DNA of 64,000 bases from an uncultured Rhodospirillales bacterium (GTDB lineage Bacteria > Pseudomonadota > Alphaproteobacteria > Acetobacterales > Acetobacteraceae): positions 1 to 64,000 of the forward strand of contig CAILMF010000070.1 of the NCBI GenBank assembly GCA_903835235.1. Direction: 5' to 3'. Below the pieces are notes generated by a model, which saw only the letters and a list, made by a program, of their open reading frames with translations, did no database searches and was not told the DNA's origin. Numbering within the stretch: the first letter of the stretch is position 1; every line of letters starts with the position of its first letter. Shown here in pieces: positions 25,049-33,986 of the stretch. Made by a program: the position numbers and the translations under genes.

Positions 25049-27087
25049 TGAGCGATCTCCACGCTGATTTCGCCGAGTGCACCGACGCGGGCGGCATCGC
25101 CGCTGCCCAGCAGCATGGTGGCGCCGTATTCCTCGATGATCGCCGGGCCGGCGAAGGCGAAGCCGGCGGGCAGGTGTTCCCGCCGCCAGACCGGGGCTTC
25201 CACCCAGCCTTGCCGCGTGTGCAGCGGCCGATGCGCCACCGGCTGCGGCGCGGCGGTGGCTGTGGGTGCCAGGGCGGCCAGGGCGGGGCGCGCGGTCGGC
25301 GCTTCCGCGATGATGCGGAGTGCGACGATTTCCGGCTGGAAGTCGTCACCCAGGCTGCGGCCGTAGCGCTTGGCGTAGATCGCCTCGAAGGCGCTGCGGA
25401 TGGCGGCGGCTTCCACCGTGTCACCCAACTCCACCAGCACGGTGTGGCGCTGGCCGCGATAGCGCATTTCTGCCTGCGCCCGCAGCGTAGCCGGCGCGCC
25501 GCCGAATTCAGCGGCGGCGGCGGAAAGGGCTTCGGCGCGCACGGCGGCCACCGCTTCGGCCAGGGTGGCAATGCCACTGGCAGAAAGGTCCGCCACCACA
25601 CTGCGAGAAATGTCCAGCCGGGCGCCGGCCAGCAGCATGCCGAGTGCAGAGAAATTGCCCGGCTGCGGCGGGATCAGCACGCGGGGAATGCCGAGCGAGC
25701 GCGCCAGATCGCCAGCGAAGAGCGGCCCGCCGCCACCGAAGGCGCAGAGGACGAAGTCGCGCACGTCATGCCCGCGCGCCACGGTGATCTCCTTGATCGC
25801 GCCGGCCATCAGCGTGCTCGCCAGGTCCAGCACGCCGCGCGCCACCACTTCGGCGTTGTCGTAGCCCAGCGGCGTGGCCAGGTTGCGCATGATGGCAGCG
25901 GCCGCGCCGTCGCGGTCCAGCGCCAGCTTGCCGCCCAAAAAGTTGGCGCCGCCGATGCGGCCCAGTACCAGGTTGGCGTCGGTCACGGTGGGCTCCGTGC
26001 CACCCCGGCCGAAGGCCACCGGCCCCGGCTCGCTGCCGGCGCTGCGGGGGCCGACGCGCAGCCGCCCCTGTGGGTCCACCCAGGCGATGGAGCCACCGCC
26101 GGCGCCGACCTCCACGATGTCCAGCACGGGCGTGCGGATGGGGAAGCCGCGTTCATAGCCGCCGACCCAGTAGGTGGACTGCACCTCGAAGCCGCCATCC
26201 TCCACCAGGGCGCATTTGGCCGTGGTGCCGCCCATGTCGAAGGCGACCATGCGCGGGATGCCCAGCGCCCGGGCGTAGTCGGCGGCGGCGATGACGCCGC
26301 CGATGGGGCCGCTCTCCACCAGGGAGATCGGGCGCTGCACTGCGGCCGGGAAGGGCATGGCGCCGCCATTGCTGCCCATCATCGCCAGCGTCCCGGTGAA
26401 GCCACGCTCGCCCAGCCGGGCGCTGAAGCCGGCTGCATAGGCGGCCACCTTGGGGCCGACGAAGGCATTGGCGGCGGCGGTGCTGGTGCGCTCATATTCG
26501 AACCATTCGCGCGACAGGGCCGACCCGGTGGTGATGTAGGCGCCGGGCAGCGCGGCGCGCAGGAACGCGGCGGCCTGGTCCTCATGCGCCGGGTTGGCGT
26601 AGGCGTTGAGGAAGCTGATGGCGATCGCCTCCACGCCGCGCAGCGCCGGCACCAGTGCTTCCAGGGCGGCGCTGTCCAGCGGCGCGATCACCTGGCCATC
26701 GGCGGCGATGCGCTCCGCGACCTCGAAGCGCAGCGGGCGCGGCACCAGCGGCGGGTCACGGCGGAAGGACAGGTCGAAGGGAACGGGCCGGTTGCCGCGG
26801 GCAATCTCCAGCACGTCGCGGAAGCCCTCGGTGGTCACCAGGGCCGTCTTCGCGCCGCGGCGTTGCAGGAAGGCGTTGATCACATGGGTGGTGCCGTGGC
26901 GCAGCAGGGCGATGCCATCAGGCGCGGCGCCGGTTTCGCCCAGGCCGGTCAGCACGCCGTCCACCAGGTCGGCATAGGTGGTCAGGGTCTTGCCGAAGCC
27001 GAGGCTGCCCGTGGCGGGGTCATAGACCGCGACATCGGTGAAGGTGCCGCCGGTATCGGCGGCGACGAGCTGGCGCAACTTGGGCAT
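25045..27087 (-). CDS. Hydantoinase A / oxoprolinase alpha-type subunit
   Basis: This 680-aa protein belongs to the ASKHA (actin/hexokinase-like) ATPase fold. Landmarks are VAADTGGTFTDVAVYDP (phosphate 1), LLRHGTTHVINAFLQRRGAKTALVTT-type segment, MGSNGGAMPF, MVAFDMGGTTAKCALV (phosphate 2), EVGAGGGSIAWVD, and LCAFGGGGPLFAGDLARSLGI. It phosphorylates or otherwise activates the cyclic amide, with HyuB completing hydrolysis. It is the first gene of the operon hyuA-hyuB-receptor-MFS and is divergent from hrpB across 85 nt. Exact substrate (hydantoin, oxoproline or another lactam) is unresolved. Confidence 0.92.
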   Translation of the reverse strand: MPKLRQLVAADTGGTFTDVAVYDPATGSLGFGKTLTTYADLVDGVLTGLGETGAAPDGIALLRHGTTHVINAFLQRRGAKTALVTTEGFRDVLEIARGNRPVPFDLSFRRDPPLVPRPLRFEVAERIAADGQVIAPLDSAALEALVPALRGVEAIAISFLNAYANPAHEDQAAAFLRAALPGAYITTGSALSREWFEYERTSTAAANAFVGPKVAAYAAGFSARLGERGFTGTLAMMGSNGGAMPFPAAVQRPISLVESGPIGGVIAAADYARALGIPRMVAFDMGGTTAKCALVEDGGFEVQSTYWVGGYERGFPIRTPVLDIVEVGAGGGSIAWVDPQGRLRVGPRSAGSEPGPVAFGRGGTEPTVTDANLVLGRIGGANFLGGKLALDRDGAAAAIMRNLATPLGYDNAEVVARGVLDLASTLMAGAIKEITVARGHDVRDFVLCAFGGGGPLFAGDLARSLGIPRVLIPPQPGNFSALGMLLAGARLDISRSVVADLSASGIATLAEAVAAVRAEALSAAAAEFGGAPATLRAQAEMRYRGQRHTVLVELGDTVEAAAIRSAFEAIYAKRYGRSLGDDFQPEIVALRIIAEAPTARPALAALAPTATAAPQPVAHRPLHTRQGWVEAPVWRREHLPAGFAFAGPAIIEEYGATMLLGSGDAARVGALGEISVEIAQ

Positions 27088-27172
27088 TCCTTGGACCTGA
27101 GGCGGCCAGGGTCCGGGCTGGGGCCGGCGCCGTCAAGTTGCCGGGCGCGCATGGGCGCCGTAGAGGCAGCGC

Positions 27173-29671
27173 ATGGACCTGCCCGAGCTTTCCAAGGACC
27201 TGCCCGTTGTCGAAGCCCTGCCGGCGCTGACCGCTGCGCTGCGGGAGGGCAGCAACGCCGTGCTGATCGCGCCCCCCGGCGCCGGCAAGACCACGCTGGT
27301 GCCGCTGGTGCTGCGGGACGAGCCTTGGGCGGCCGGGCAGAAGATCGTGGTGCTGGAACCCCGCCGCGTCGCCGCCCGCGCCGCCGCCCGGCGCATGGCG
27401 GATTTGTGCGGGGAGGCGCTGGGCGAGAGCATCGGCCTGGCCACCAGGCTGGACCGGGTGGCCGGGCCGGGCATGCGGGTGGAGGTCATCACCGAGGGGC
27501 TGCTGGTACGCCGGCTGCAATCCGACCCCGGGCTGGACGGCGTCGCGGCGGTGATCTTCGACGAGGCGCATGAGCGCAACTTGGACACCGACCTGGCGCT
27601 GGCGCTGTGCCTGGACCTGCAACGCGAGCTGCGGCCGGAACTGCGGCTGCTGGCGATGTCCGCGACGCTGGATGGCGGCGTCTTTGCCACGCTGATGCGG
27701 CGCGGCGTGGGCGAGAGCGAGCCGGCCCCGGTGGTGGAGAGCCTGGGGCGGGCGTACCCGGTGGCGCTGGAATATCGCCAGCGCGACCTGAAGGAGATGC
27801 GCGAGCTGCCGGACGCCATGGCCACGGCGATCAGGGGCGCGCTGCGCGACCACCCCGGCGACGTGCTGGCCTTCCTGCCTGGCTGGAGCGAGATCAGGCG
27901 CACTGCCGAGCGGCTGGACGGTATCGAGGCAGAGGTCTTGCCGCTGCATGGCGAGATGCCGCCGGCTGAGCAGGACCGCGCCCTCGGGCCTTCGACCCGG
28001 CGGAAGGTGGTGCTGGCGACCAGCATCGCCGAGACCTCGCTGACCGTGCCGGGCGTGCGGATCGTGGTGGATGGCGGGTTTCGCCGTACCCCGCAGCTGG
28101 ATGCGGCGACCGGGCTTTCCCGTTTGGTGACCGTCCGTATCAGCAAGGCCGCGGCCGAGCAGCGCGCCGGCCGCGCCGGGCGGCAGGGGCCGGGTGTTGC
28201 GGTACGGCTGTGGAGCGAGGCGCTGCATCGCGGCCTGGCGGCGCAGGACCGGCCGGAGATGCTGGAGGCCGAGCTTTCCGGCCTGGCGCTGGACCTGGCG
28301 GCCTGGGGGACCGAGCCGGGGGCGCTGGCCTTCCTGGACCCGCCGCCGCTGCGGACCTTTCAGGTGGCGCGCGCGCTGCTGGCGGAACTGGACGCGTTGG
28401 ACGATGCCGGGCGCGTCACCGCCATGGGCAGGCGCATGGCGCGCATGGGCACGCACCCCCGGCTGGCGCGCATGCTGCTGGCGGCGGAGAGCGAGGGCGA
28501 GAAGGCGCTGGCCGCCGACCTGGCTGCCCTGTTGGAGGAGCGCGACCCGATACGGGGGCGGGAGGCGCCGAGCGATATCCAGCTGCGGCTGGATTTGCTG
28601 CATGGGCATGGCAGCGCCGAGGCTGATCGTGGCGCGATCCATCGCATTCGCCGCGCCGCCAGCCTGCATCGGCGCCGGCTGGGCGTGCATGGCAATACCG
28701 AGGCCGAGGGCGATGCCGGGGCGCTGCTGGCCGCCGGCTTCCCGGACCGCATCGCGGCGCGGCGCGGGGTGATGGCCGGCGCCTTTCGCATGGCCAGCGG
28801 CCAGGGCGCCCGGCTTTCGGCAGCGGACCCGCTGAGCCGCCAGGCGCTGCTGGCGGTGGCGGATTTGGAATTGCAGGGCACCGAGGCGCGCATCCGCATG
28901 GCGGCGCCGCTGGACCGGGCGGTGCTGGAGGAACGCTTCCCCCTGCGCTTCGTGCGCGAGGAAGGCGCTGCCTTCGACGCCCGGGCAGGGGCGGTGCAGA
29001 GCCGGCGGCGGCTGCGCTTCGGCCCGCTGGTGCTGGAGGAGAGCACCATTCCCCACGCCGACCCTGCGGCGGTGGCGGCAGCCCTGGCTGCGGCGGTGGC
29101 GGAGCGGGGCTTGCGCGACCTGCCCTGGACCGATGCGGCGAAGCAGGTTCAGGCGCGGATCGGCTGGCTCCGGCGGGTGGAGGGCGAGGACTGGCCCGAC
29201 CTGGCCGAAGCCGCGCTGCTGGCGGGCGTGCAGGACTGGCTGGCGCCGCATCTGCACGGCATGACCAGGCTGGGCGAACTGAGCGGGCTGAACCTGACCG
29301 ACATTCTGCTGGGGGCGCTGCCGTGGGAGCGCCGCCAGCGGCTGGACCAGGCGCTGCCGACCAGGCTGCCGCTGCTGGTCGGCCGCAGCGCCGGCATCGA
29401 CTATGCGCGCGAGACGCCGACCCTGGAGGCGCGGGCGCAGCATCTGTACGGGTTGGCCACGCTGCCGCCGCTGGCGGAGGGACGGGTGCCGATGCAGGTC
29501 TCGCTGCTGTCGCCGGCTGGGCGGCCCATCGCCATCACCGGCGATCTCGGGGCGTTCTGGAAGGCGGGGTGGCTGGATGCGCGCAAGGACATGCGCGGCC
29601 GCTACCCCAAGCATGACTGGCCCGAGGACCCCAGCACCGCGACGCCGCCGCCCGAGAAGCCGCGGCGGTGA
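27173..29671 (+). CDS. hrpB: ATP-dependent RNA helicase HrpB
   Basis: This 832-aa DEAH/RHA helicase is of typical HrpB length. Walker A PPGAGKTT (about 34-41), VVLEPRRVAARAAARR (motif Ia), IFDEAHERNLDTDLAL (motif II, DEAH 130-133), MSATLDGG (motif III), VVLATSIAETSLTVPGVRIVVD and QRAGRAGRQGPGVAVRLW (motifs V and VI) are all intact. The C-terminal HrpB domain contains WTDAAKQVQARIGWLRR and GRYPKHDWPEDP. The biological role of HrpB is incompletely known; it is a 3'-5' RNA helicase family. A 24-bp tandem repeat begins exactly at the last base of its stop codon. Confidence 0.95.
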   Translation: MDLPELSKDLPVVEALPALTAALREGSNAVLIAPPGAGKTTLVPLVLRDEPWAAGQKIVVLEPRRVAARAAARRMADLCGEALGESIGLATRLDRVAGPGMRVEVITEGLLVRRLQSDPGLDGVAAVIFDEAHERNLDTDLALALCLDLQRELRPELRLLAMSATLDGGVFATLMRRGVGESEPAPVVESLGRAYPVALEYRQRDLKEMRELPDAMATAIRGALRDHPGDVLAFLPGWSEIRRTAERLDGIEAEVLPLHGEMPPAEQDRALGPSTRRKVVLATSIAETSLTVPGVRIVVDGGFRRTPQLDAATGLSRLVTVRISKAAAEQRAGRAGRQGPGVAVRLWSEALHRGLAAQDRPEMLEAELSGLALDLAAWGTEPGALAFLDPPPLRTFQVARALLAELDALDDAGRVTAMGRRMARMGTHPRLARMLLAAESEGEKALAADLAALLEERDPIRGREAPSDIQLRLDLLHGHGSAEADRGAIHRIRRAASLHRRRLGVHGNTEAEGDAGALLAAGFPDRIAARRGVMAGAFRMASGQGARLSAADPLSRQALLAVADLELQGTEARIRMAAPLDRAVLEERFPLRFVREEGAAFDARAGAVQSRRRLRFGPLVLEESTIPHADPAAVAAALAAAVAERGLRDLPWTDAAKQVQARIGWLRRVEGEDWPDLAEAALLAGVQDWLAPHLHGMTRLGELSGLNLTDILLGALPWERRQRLDQALPTRLPLLVGRSAGIDYARETPTLEARAQHLYGLATLPPLAEGRVPMQVSLLSPAGRPIAITGDLGAFWKAGWLDARKDMRGRYPKHDWPEDPSTATPPPEKPRR

Positions 29672-29766
29672 AGGCATCGCCGCTGGCGGCGTTGAGGGCA
29701 TCGCCGCTGGCGGCGTTGAAGGCATCGCCGCTGGCGGCGTTGAAGGTCCAGGCGCTTGCGGCGTTG
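29671..29766. repeat. 24-bp tandem repeat, four units
   Basis: Units start at 29671, 29695, 29719 and 29743. Units 1 and 3 are identical, unit 2 differs by one base, and unit 4 is diverged in its first half. The core GCCGCTGGCGGC is nearly palindromic. The array lies between the hrpB stop and the HtrA-like start. The 24-nt period is a multiple of three and the array is open in the HtrA frame, but it precedes the likely start codon. Confidence 0.9.
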
Positions 29767-29834
29767 AAGGAACGATGCGCCGGCCCCAGCTTTGGCGCAG
29801 CATGCATTCCCCCGACTCCAGGAAGCGCCCGCCC

Positions 29835-30935
29835 ATGTCCCCCTCAATGAACCGCCGCGGCCTTGGCCTTGGGCTGCTCGGCCTTTCCGTCGCCGGCTGC
29901 GCCCAGCAGCCGGCACCGGCGGTGGCGCAGCGCGGCGCGGCCTTCCTGCCGGACTTCGCCGACCTGGCGGAGCGGGTGCTGCCGGCGGTGGTCAACATCG
30001 CCGTCACGTCGGAACAATCCGGCGAGATGCCGCAGGAGCTGCGCGGCACGCCCTATGAGCGGCTGTTCCGCAACCGCCGTCGGCAGGAGGTGGCGGGCGC
30101 CGGCTCCGGCTTCATCGTCGACCCCGCGGGCTTCGTCGTCTCCAACAACCATGTGGTCGGCAATGCCTCCCGCGTGGTGGTGGCGCTGCAGGACGGCACC
30201 GAGCTGCCGGCGCGGATCGTCGCGCTGGACGAAGCGACCGACCTGGCGCTGCTGAAGGTGGAAAGCCCGCGGCCGCTGCCCGCGGTGCCCTGGGGCAATT
30301 CGGCGGCGATGCGCGTGGGCAACTGGGTACTGGCGGCGGGCAATCCGTTCCGGCTGGGCGGCACCGTCACGGTGGGCATCGTCTCGGCGCGGGGGCGGGA
30401 GATCGGGGTCGGACCTTTCGACGATTTCATCCAGACCGACGCGGCGGTGAACCCGGGCAACTCCGGCGGCCCGCTGTTCAACGCCGCCGGCGAAGTCATC
30501 GGCATCAACACCGCGATCTATTCGCCCACCGGTGCCTATGCCGGCATCAGCTTCGCCACGCCGTCGGATATCGCCCGCCCGGTGATCGAGGCGTTGATGC
30601 GCGGCGGCCGGGTGGAGCGGGGCTGGCTGGGGGTTTCGGTGCGCGACCAGGCGGCGGAGCCGGGGGCCCCAGGGGGCGGGCCGGGCCGTGGCGTGCTGGT
30701 GGCCGGCGTGGAGCGCGGCAGCCCCGCGGCGCGGGCCGGGCTGCGGAACGGCGATACGGTGACGGCGATCAATGGTGAGCGGGTGGACAGTTCCCGGATC
30801 ATGGTTCGCGCCGTGGCGGCGGTGGCGCCGGGGCAGATCGTGCGGGTGACGGTGCTGCGGGACGGTCGGGCGCAGGAAATCCCGGTGCAGGTCGGGCGGC
30901 GGCCGGCCACGGCGGGAACGGGCCGCATTGAGTGA
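29835..30935 (+). CDS. HtrA/DegP-like serine protease, predicted lipoprotein
   Basis: This is a 366-aa S1C protease. The N-terminus GLGLLGLSVAGC gives a lipobox with Cys22, so membrane anchoring in the envelope is likely, unusual for DegP-type proteases, which are mostly soluble or TM-anchored. The catalytic triad is visible as NNHVVGN (H106), ATDLALL (D136) and NPGNSGGPL (S210). One PDZ domain follows (about 255-355, GWLGVSV, SPAARAGLRNGDTVTAINGE). One PDZ matches the DegS/HhoB layout. ATG 29835 is assumed, ATG 29847 being an alternative. It precedes a two-component system on the same strand, suggesting a shared envelope-stress theme. Confidence 0.9.
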   Translation: MSPSMNRRGLGLGLLGLSVAGCAQQPAPAVAQRGAAFLPDFADLAERVLPAVVNIAVTSEQSGEMPQELRGTPYERLFRNRRRQEVAGAGSGFIVDPAGFVVSNNHVVGNASRVVVALQDGTELPARIVALDEATDLALLKVESPRPLPAVPWGNSAAMRVGNWVLAAGNPFRLGGTVTVGIVSARGREIGVGPFDDFIQTDAAVNPGNSGGPLFNAAGEVIGINTAIYSPTGAYAGISFATPSDIARPVIEALMRGGRVERGWLGVSVRDQAAEPGAPGGGPGRGVLVAGVERGSPAARAGLRNGDTVTAINGERVDSSRIMVRAVAAVAPGQIVRVTVLRDGRAQEIPVQVGRRPATAGTGRIE

Positions 30936-30971
30936 AGCACCCGGGGCGGTGCAACCTTGGGGCAAATTAAC

Positions 30972-30989
30972 CCAGGCCGCCGGGCCTGG
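30972..30989 (+). terminator. Short hairpin after the HtrA-like gene
   Basis: CCAGGCC (30972-30978) pairs with GGCCTGG (30983-30989) over a 4-nt loop, about 35 nt beyond the stop. There is no U-run. It separates the protease gene from the response regulator. Confidence 0.4.
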
Positions 30990-31054
30990 CCTGTAGACTG
31001 GCCAGCCTGGACGACAGGAATTGAAGGCCCAGCCTTGGGCCGAAGGAGACAGTG

Positions 31055-31735
31055 ATGCGCATCCTGCTGGTGGAAGACGATGCCGAGGTGGCGCGCTTCG
31101 TCCGCAAGGGATTGCAGGAAGCCGGGCATACCGTGGAGCACGCCGGCAATGGCCGGGACGGGCTGTTCCTGGCGGCGTCCGAGCAATTCGACCTGCTGGT
31201 GCTGGACCGCATGCTGCCCGGCGGCGTGGACGGCGTGCGCCTGGTGGAGACGCTGCGCAGCCAGGGCAACCGCACGCCCGTGCTGTTCCTCTCCGCGTTG
31301 TCGGGCGTGGATGAGCGGGTGAAGGGGCTGAAGGCCGGCGGCGACGACTATCTCACAAAACCCTTCGCCTTCGCCGAGCTGCTGGCGCGGGTGGAGGCAC
31401 TGGGGCGGCGGCCCTCCGTGGACGCGCCGGCGACCAAGCTGCGCGTGGCCGACCTGGAACTGGACCTGCTCAGCCGCATCGTCATGCGCGGCGGCAAGCG
31501 GATCGACATTCAGCCGCGCGAGTTCCGCCTGCTGGAGCACCTGATGCGCCATGCCGGCCAGGTGGTGACCCGCACCATGCTGCTGGAGAAGGTGTGGGAC
31601 TACCACTTCGACCCGCAGACCAACGTGATCGACGTCCACGTCTCCCGCCTCAGGCAGAAGATCGACAAGGGCTTCGAGAAGCCGTTGATCCACACGGTGC
31701 GCAACGCCGGCTACATGATAAGGGCGGAACCCTAG
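31055..31735 (+). CDS. OmpR/PhoB-family response regulator
   Basis: This 226-aa regulator has a receiver domain with acidic pocket E7-D8-D9, phospho-acceptor D51 in LLVLDRMLPGG, the switch S/T region LFLSAL, and K102 in DYLTKPFAF. The winged-helix DNA-binding domain (about 130-224) contains PREFRLLEHLMRHAGQVVTR, TNVIDVHVSRLRQKID and IHTVRNAGYMI. AAGGAG lies 8 nt before the ATG. It is encoded 13 nt ahead of its cognate histidine kinase, so the two form one operon. Confidence 0.95.
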   Translation: MRILLVEDDAEVARFVRKGLQEAGHTVEHAGNGRDGLFLAASEQFDLLVLDRMLPGGVDGVRLVETLRSQGNRTPVLFLSALSGVDERVKGLKAGGDDYLTKPFAFAELLARVEALGRRPSVDAPATKLRVADLELDLLSRIVMRGGKRIDIQPREFRLLEHLMRHAGQVVTRTMLLEKVWDYHFDPQTNVIDVHVSRLRQKIDKGFEKPLIHTVRNAGYMIRAEP

Positions 31736-31748
31736 CGGCGCCGCCGGC

Positions 31749-33179
31749 ATGTCCAATACCGCGCCGGCGACGGCGACCATCCGCCCGCCGCGGCTGCTGG
31801 CCAGCGCCGGCTTCCGCTTTGCCGTGCTGTTCGCCGCCATGTTCAGCGTGGCCGCCATAGCCATGGTCGGCGTGCTGTGGTGGGCCACGGCCATTGCGTT
31901 GGACCGCCAGACCGATGCCGCGATCCGCGCCGACGCCATCGCGCTGACGGAACGCTGGCGCGAGGCCGGGGCCGCCGGGCTGGCCGAGGCGATCGAGGAC
32001 CGCATCACCGTGGATGTGGAGAATGAGAGCATCTACCTGCTGCGCCAGGTGGCGGAGGATGCGCCGCCGCGCCGCCTGGCCGGCAACCTGGACGACTGGC
32101 CCAGCGATACGCCGCCCGATGGCGCCTGGTTCCGCGCCCGGGTCACGCACGACAACAACGCCAGCCAGGCCCGGCTGCACCGGCTGGACCTGCCCGGCCT
32201 GCAATTGCTGATCGGCCGTGACGAGGACCAGCGGGTGGAGCTGCGCCGGCTGCTGACCGAGGGCGTGGTCTATGCCTCCGGCGCCGTGGTGCTGTTCGCG
32301 CTGGCCGGTGCCTGGCTGATCCGCCGCGCGCTGCAACGCCGGCTGGGCGCGGCGTTCGCGACCACCATTGCCATTGCCGGCGGCGACCTGGCGCATCGCG
32401 TGCCGCTTTCCGGCCGGGATGACGAGTTCGACCGCCTGGCGCAGACGCTGAACACCATGCTGGACCGGATCGCCACGCTGATGGCGGGGGTGCGCGGAGT
32501 CTCGGACGCCATTGCGCACGACCTGCGCACGCCGATCGCCCGCGCCCGCGCCAAGCTGGAGGAGGCGCTGGCCGCGGCGCCGCCGGCCCGCACCGCCGAG
32601 GGCGAGGCGCTGCGCGGCGCGGTGGAACAGGGCATTGCCGACCTGGACAACATCAGCCGGATCTTCCAGGCGCTGCTGCGCATCGCGGAGGCCGAGGCCG
32701 GTGCGCGGCGCGCCGCCTTCGCGCCCTTCGACATGGTGCCGGTGCTGGCCGATGTGGCGGAGTTCTACGCCGTGGCGGCGGAGGCGCGCGGCCAGACGCT
32801 GGAGACCGACCTGCCGGAGCACCTGCCGCTGGTCGGCGACCGCGACCTGCTGCTGCAGGCGGTGGCCAACCTGCTGGACAACGCCATCAAGTTCACCCCG
32901 CCCGGCGGCACCATCCGGCTGGCGGCGGCGCTGGGGGAGCAGGGCATCGGCATCACGGTCAGCGATGACGGCCCCGGCATGCCCGCCGAGGACCGCAGCC
33001 ACGCCGGCGAGCGCTTCTTCCGCGCGGACAAGGCCAGGGCCACGCCGGGCAGCGGCCTCGGGCTTTCGCTGGTGCAAGCCATGGCGCACCTGCATGGCGG
33101 AGAGTTGGTGCTGGCCGATGCGCGGCCGGGGTTGGAGCCGCCGGGGCTGGCGGCGATGCTGCGGCTGCCGCGGCCGTAG
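31749..33179 (+). CDS. Sensor histidine kinase (EnvZ/CusS-like)
   Basis: This 476-aa membrane kinase has two transmembrane helices (about 22-48 and 172-190) flanking a periplasmic sensor of roughly 120 residues without a recognisable ligand fold. A HAMP segment follows (LQRRLGAAFATTIAIAGGDLAHRVP). The H-box DAIAHDLRTPIARARAKLEE carries phospho-acceptor H257. The N box is VANLLDNAIKFTP, the G1 box SDDGPGMP and the G2 box GSGLGLSLVQAM. It presumably phosphorylates the preceding regulator. The signal is unknown. Confidence 0.93.
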   Translation: MSNTAPATATIRPPRLLASAGFRFAVLFAAMFSVAAIAMVGVLWWATAIALDRQTDAAIRADAIALTERWREAGAAGLAEAIEDRITVDVENESIYLLRQVAEDAPPRRLAGNLDDWPSDTPPDGAWFRARVTHDNNASQARLHRLDLPGLQLLIGRDEDQRVELRRLLTEGVVYASGAVVLFALAGAWLIRRALQRRLGAAFATTIAIAGGDLAHRVPLSGRDDEFDRLAQTLNTMLDRIATLMAGVRGVSDAIAHDLRTPIARARAKLEEALAAAPPARTAEGEALRGAVEQGIADLDNISRIFQALLRIAEAEAGARRAAFAPFDMVPVLADVAEFYAVAAEARGQTLETDLPEHLPLVGDRDLLLQAVANLLDNAIKFTPPGGTIRLAAALGEQGIGITVSDDGPGMPAEDRSHAGERFFRADKARATPGSGLGLSLVQAMAHLHGGELVLADARPGLEPPGLAAMLRLPRP

Positions 33180-33348
33180 CGCGCGTTGCGCCAGGTTGGG
33201 CGCAGTGCGTGCCCGGCAAGCTGTTGCTCCAGACCGGTCTTAACCAAGCACATGAGTTTTCGGCCGGCGGCCCGCTGGTAGGGGCCGAACGCCCTAGCCG
33301 GCGCCGCGGCTTGTGCTTTGTCACGCGTCAGCGTGCCTGCGCTTGGTA

Positions 33349-33978
33349 TCAGTCCAGCACCCAGGGTTCCTCGTTCACCGCGGCCACGCGCCAATCCGCC
33401 CCGTGCTTTTCCATCCGGGTCAAGCCCAGGTTGCGTATGCTGAACGTCAGCGCCTGGTGCCCGCTGAGGTCCATCGCGTGCGCCAGCGCGGCGCGGATGC
33501 TGCCGCCATGCGCCACCACCACCACGTCCTCGCCGCTGTGCTGTTCGACCAGCCGTTCCAGCACCGGGCCGACGCGGGCGCGCACGCTCGCAAAACTTTC
33601 GCCGCCCGGGGGCTGTTCCTCGGCGGCGTGCGGCCAGAAGGGGTGCGGCGGGTGGCGCAGCTTCTCCACCAGGGCTTCGTGCGGAATGCCCTGCCATTCG
33701 CCCAGGCTCTGCTCGGCCAGGTCGGGTACCGTGGCCAGGGGCTGGGCCGGGTAGCCGGCGGCGAAGATGGCCGCCGCCGTGGCCTTGGTGCGCGCAAGCT
33801 GGGAGGTGACCCAATGCGCCGGGCGCGGCAACCGGGCGGCCAGCCAGCGATACAGCGCGGCTTCCTCCAGCAGCGCGACTTCGCACAGTGGCACGTCCAT
33901 GCTGCCGTACAGCATGGCGCGGGCGCTGGGTTCCACCAGCGCATGGCGGATCAGGAACAGGCGGGTGGGCTCGGGCAT
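33349..33978 (-). CDS. Histidine phosphatase superfamily protein (phosphoglycerate mutase-like)
   Basis: This 209-aa protein contains the RHG-type motif FLIRHALVEPSARAMLYGS, with the phosphohistidine in L-I-R-H-A, the second Arg region SQLARTKATAAAI, the acid in LAEQSLGEWQGIPH, and the second His in VVAHGGSIRAAL. Family members include alpha-ribazole phosphatase, sugar phosphatases and true mutases; the metabolic substrate is not deducible. It begins 8 nt after the ABC permease stop, so it belongs to the long minus-strand cluster and may act on a phosphosugar or lipid-phosphate intermediate of that pathway. Confidence 0.88.
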   Translation of the reverse strand: MPEPTRLFLIRHALVEPSARAMLYGSMDVPLCEVALLEEAALYRWLAARLPRPAHWVTSQLARTKATAAAIFAAGYPAQPLATVPDLAEQSLGEWQGIPHEALVEKLRHPPHPFWPHAAEEQPPGGESFASVRARVGPVLERLVEQHSGEDVVVVAHGGSIRAALAHAMDLSGHQALTFSIRNLGLTRMEKHGADWRVAAVNEEPWVLD

Positions 33979-33986
33979 CAGGGGTC

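Noticed and set aside
27020-30049. Minus-strand ORF of about 1000 codons opposite hrpB
   Set aside because: The plus strand encodes an intact HrpB with all helicase motifs; the antisense frame has no recognisable domain.
33180-33348. Terminator in the convergent gap between the kinase and the phosphatase
   Set aside because: Only short GC-rich complements such as CACGC/GCGTG are seen, with no convincing stem-loop or U-tract.
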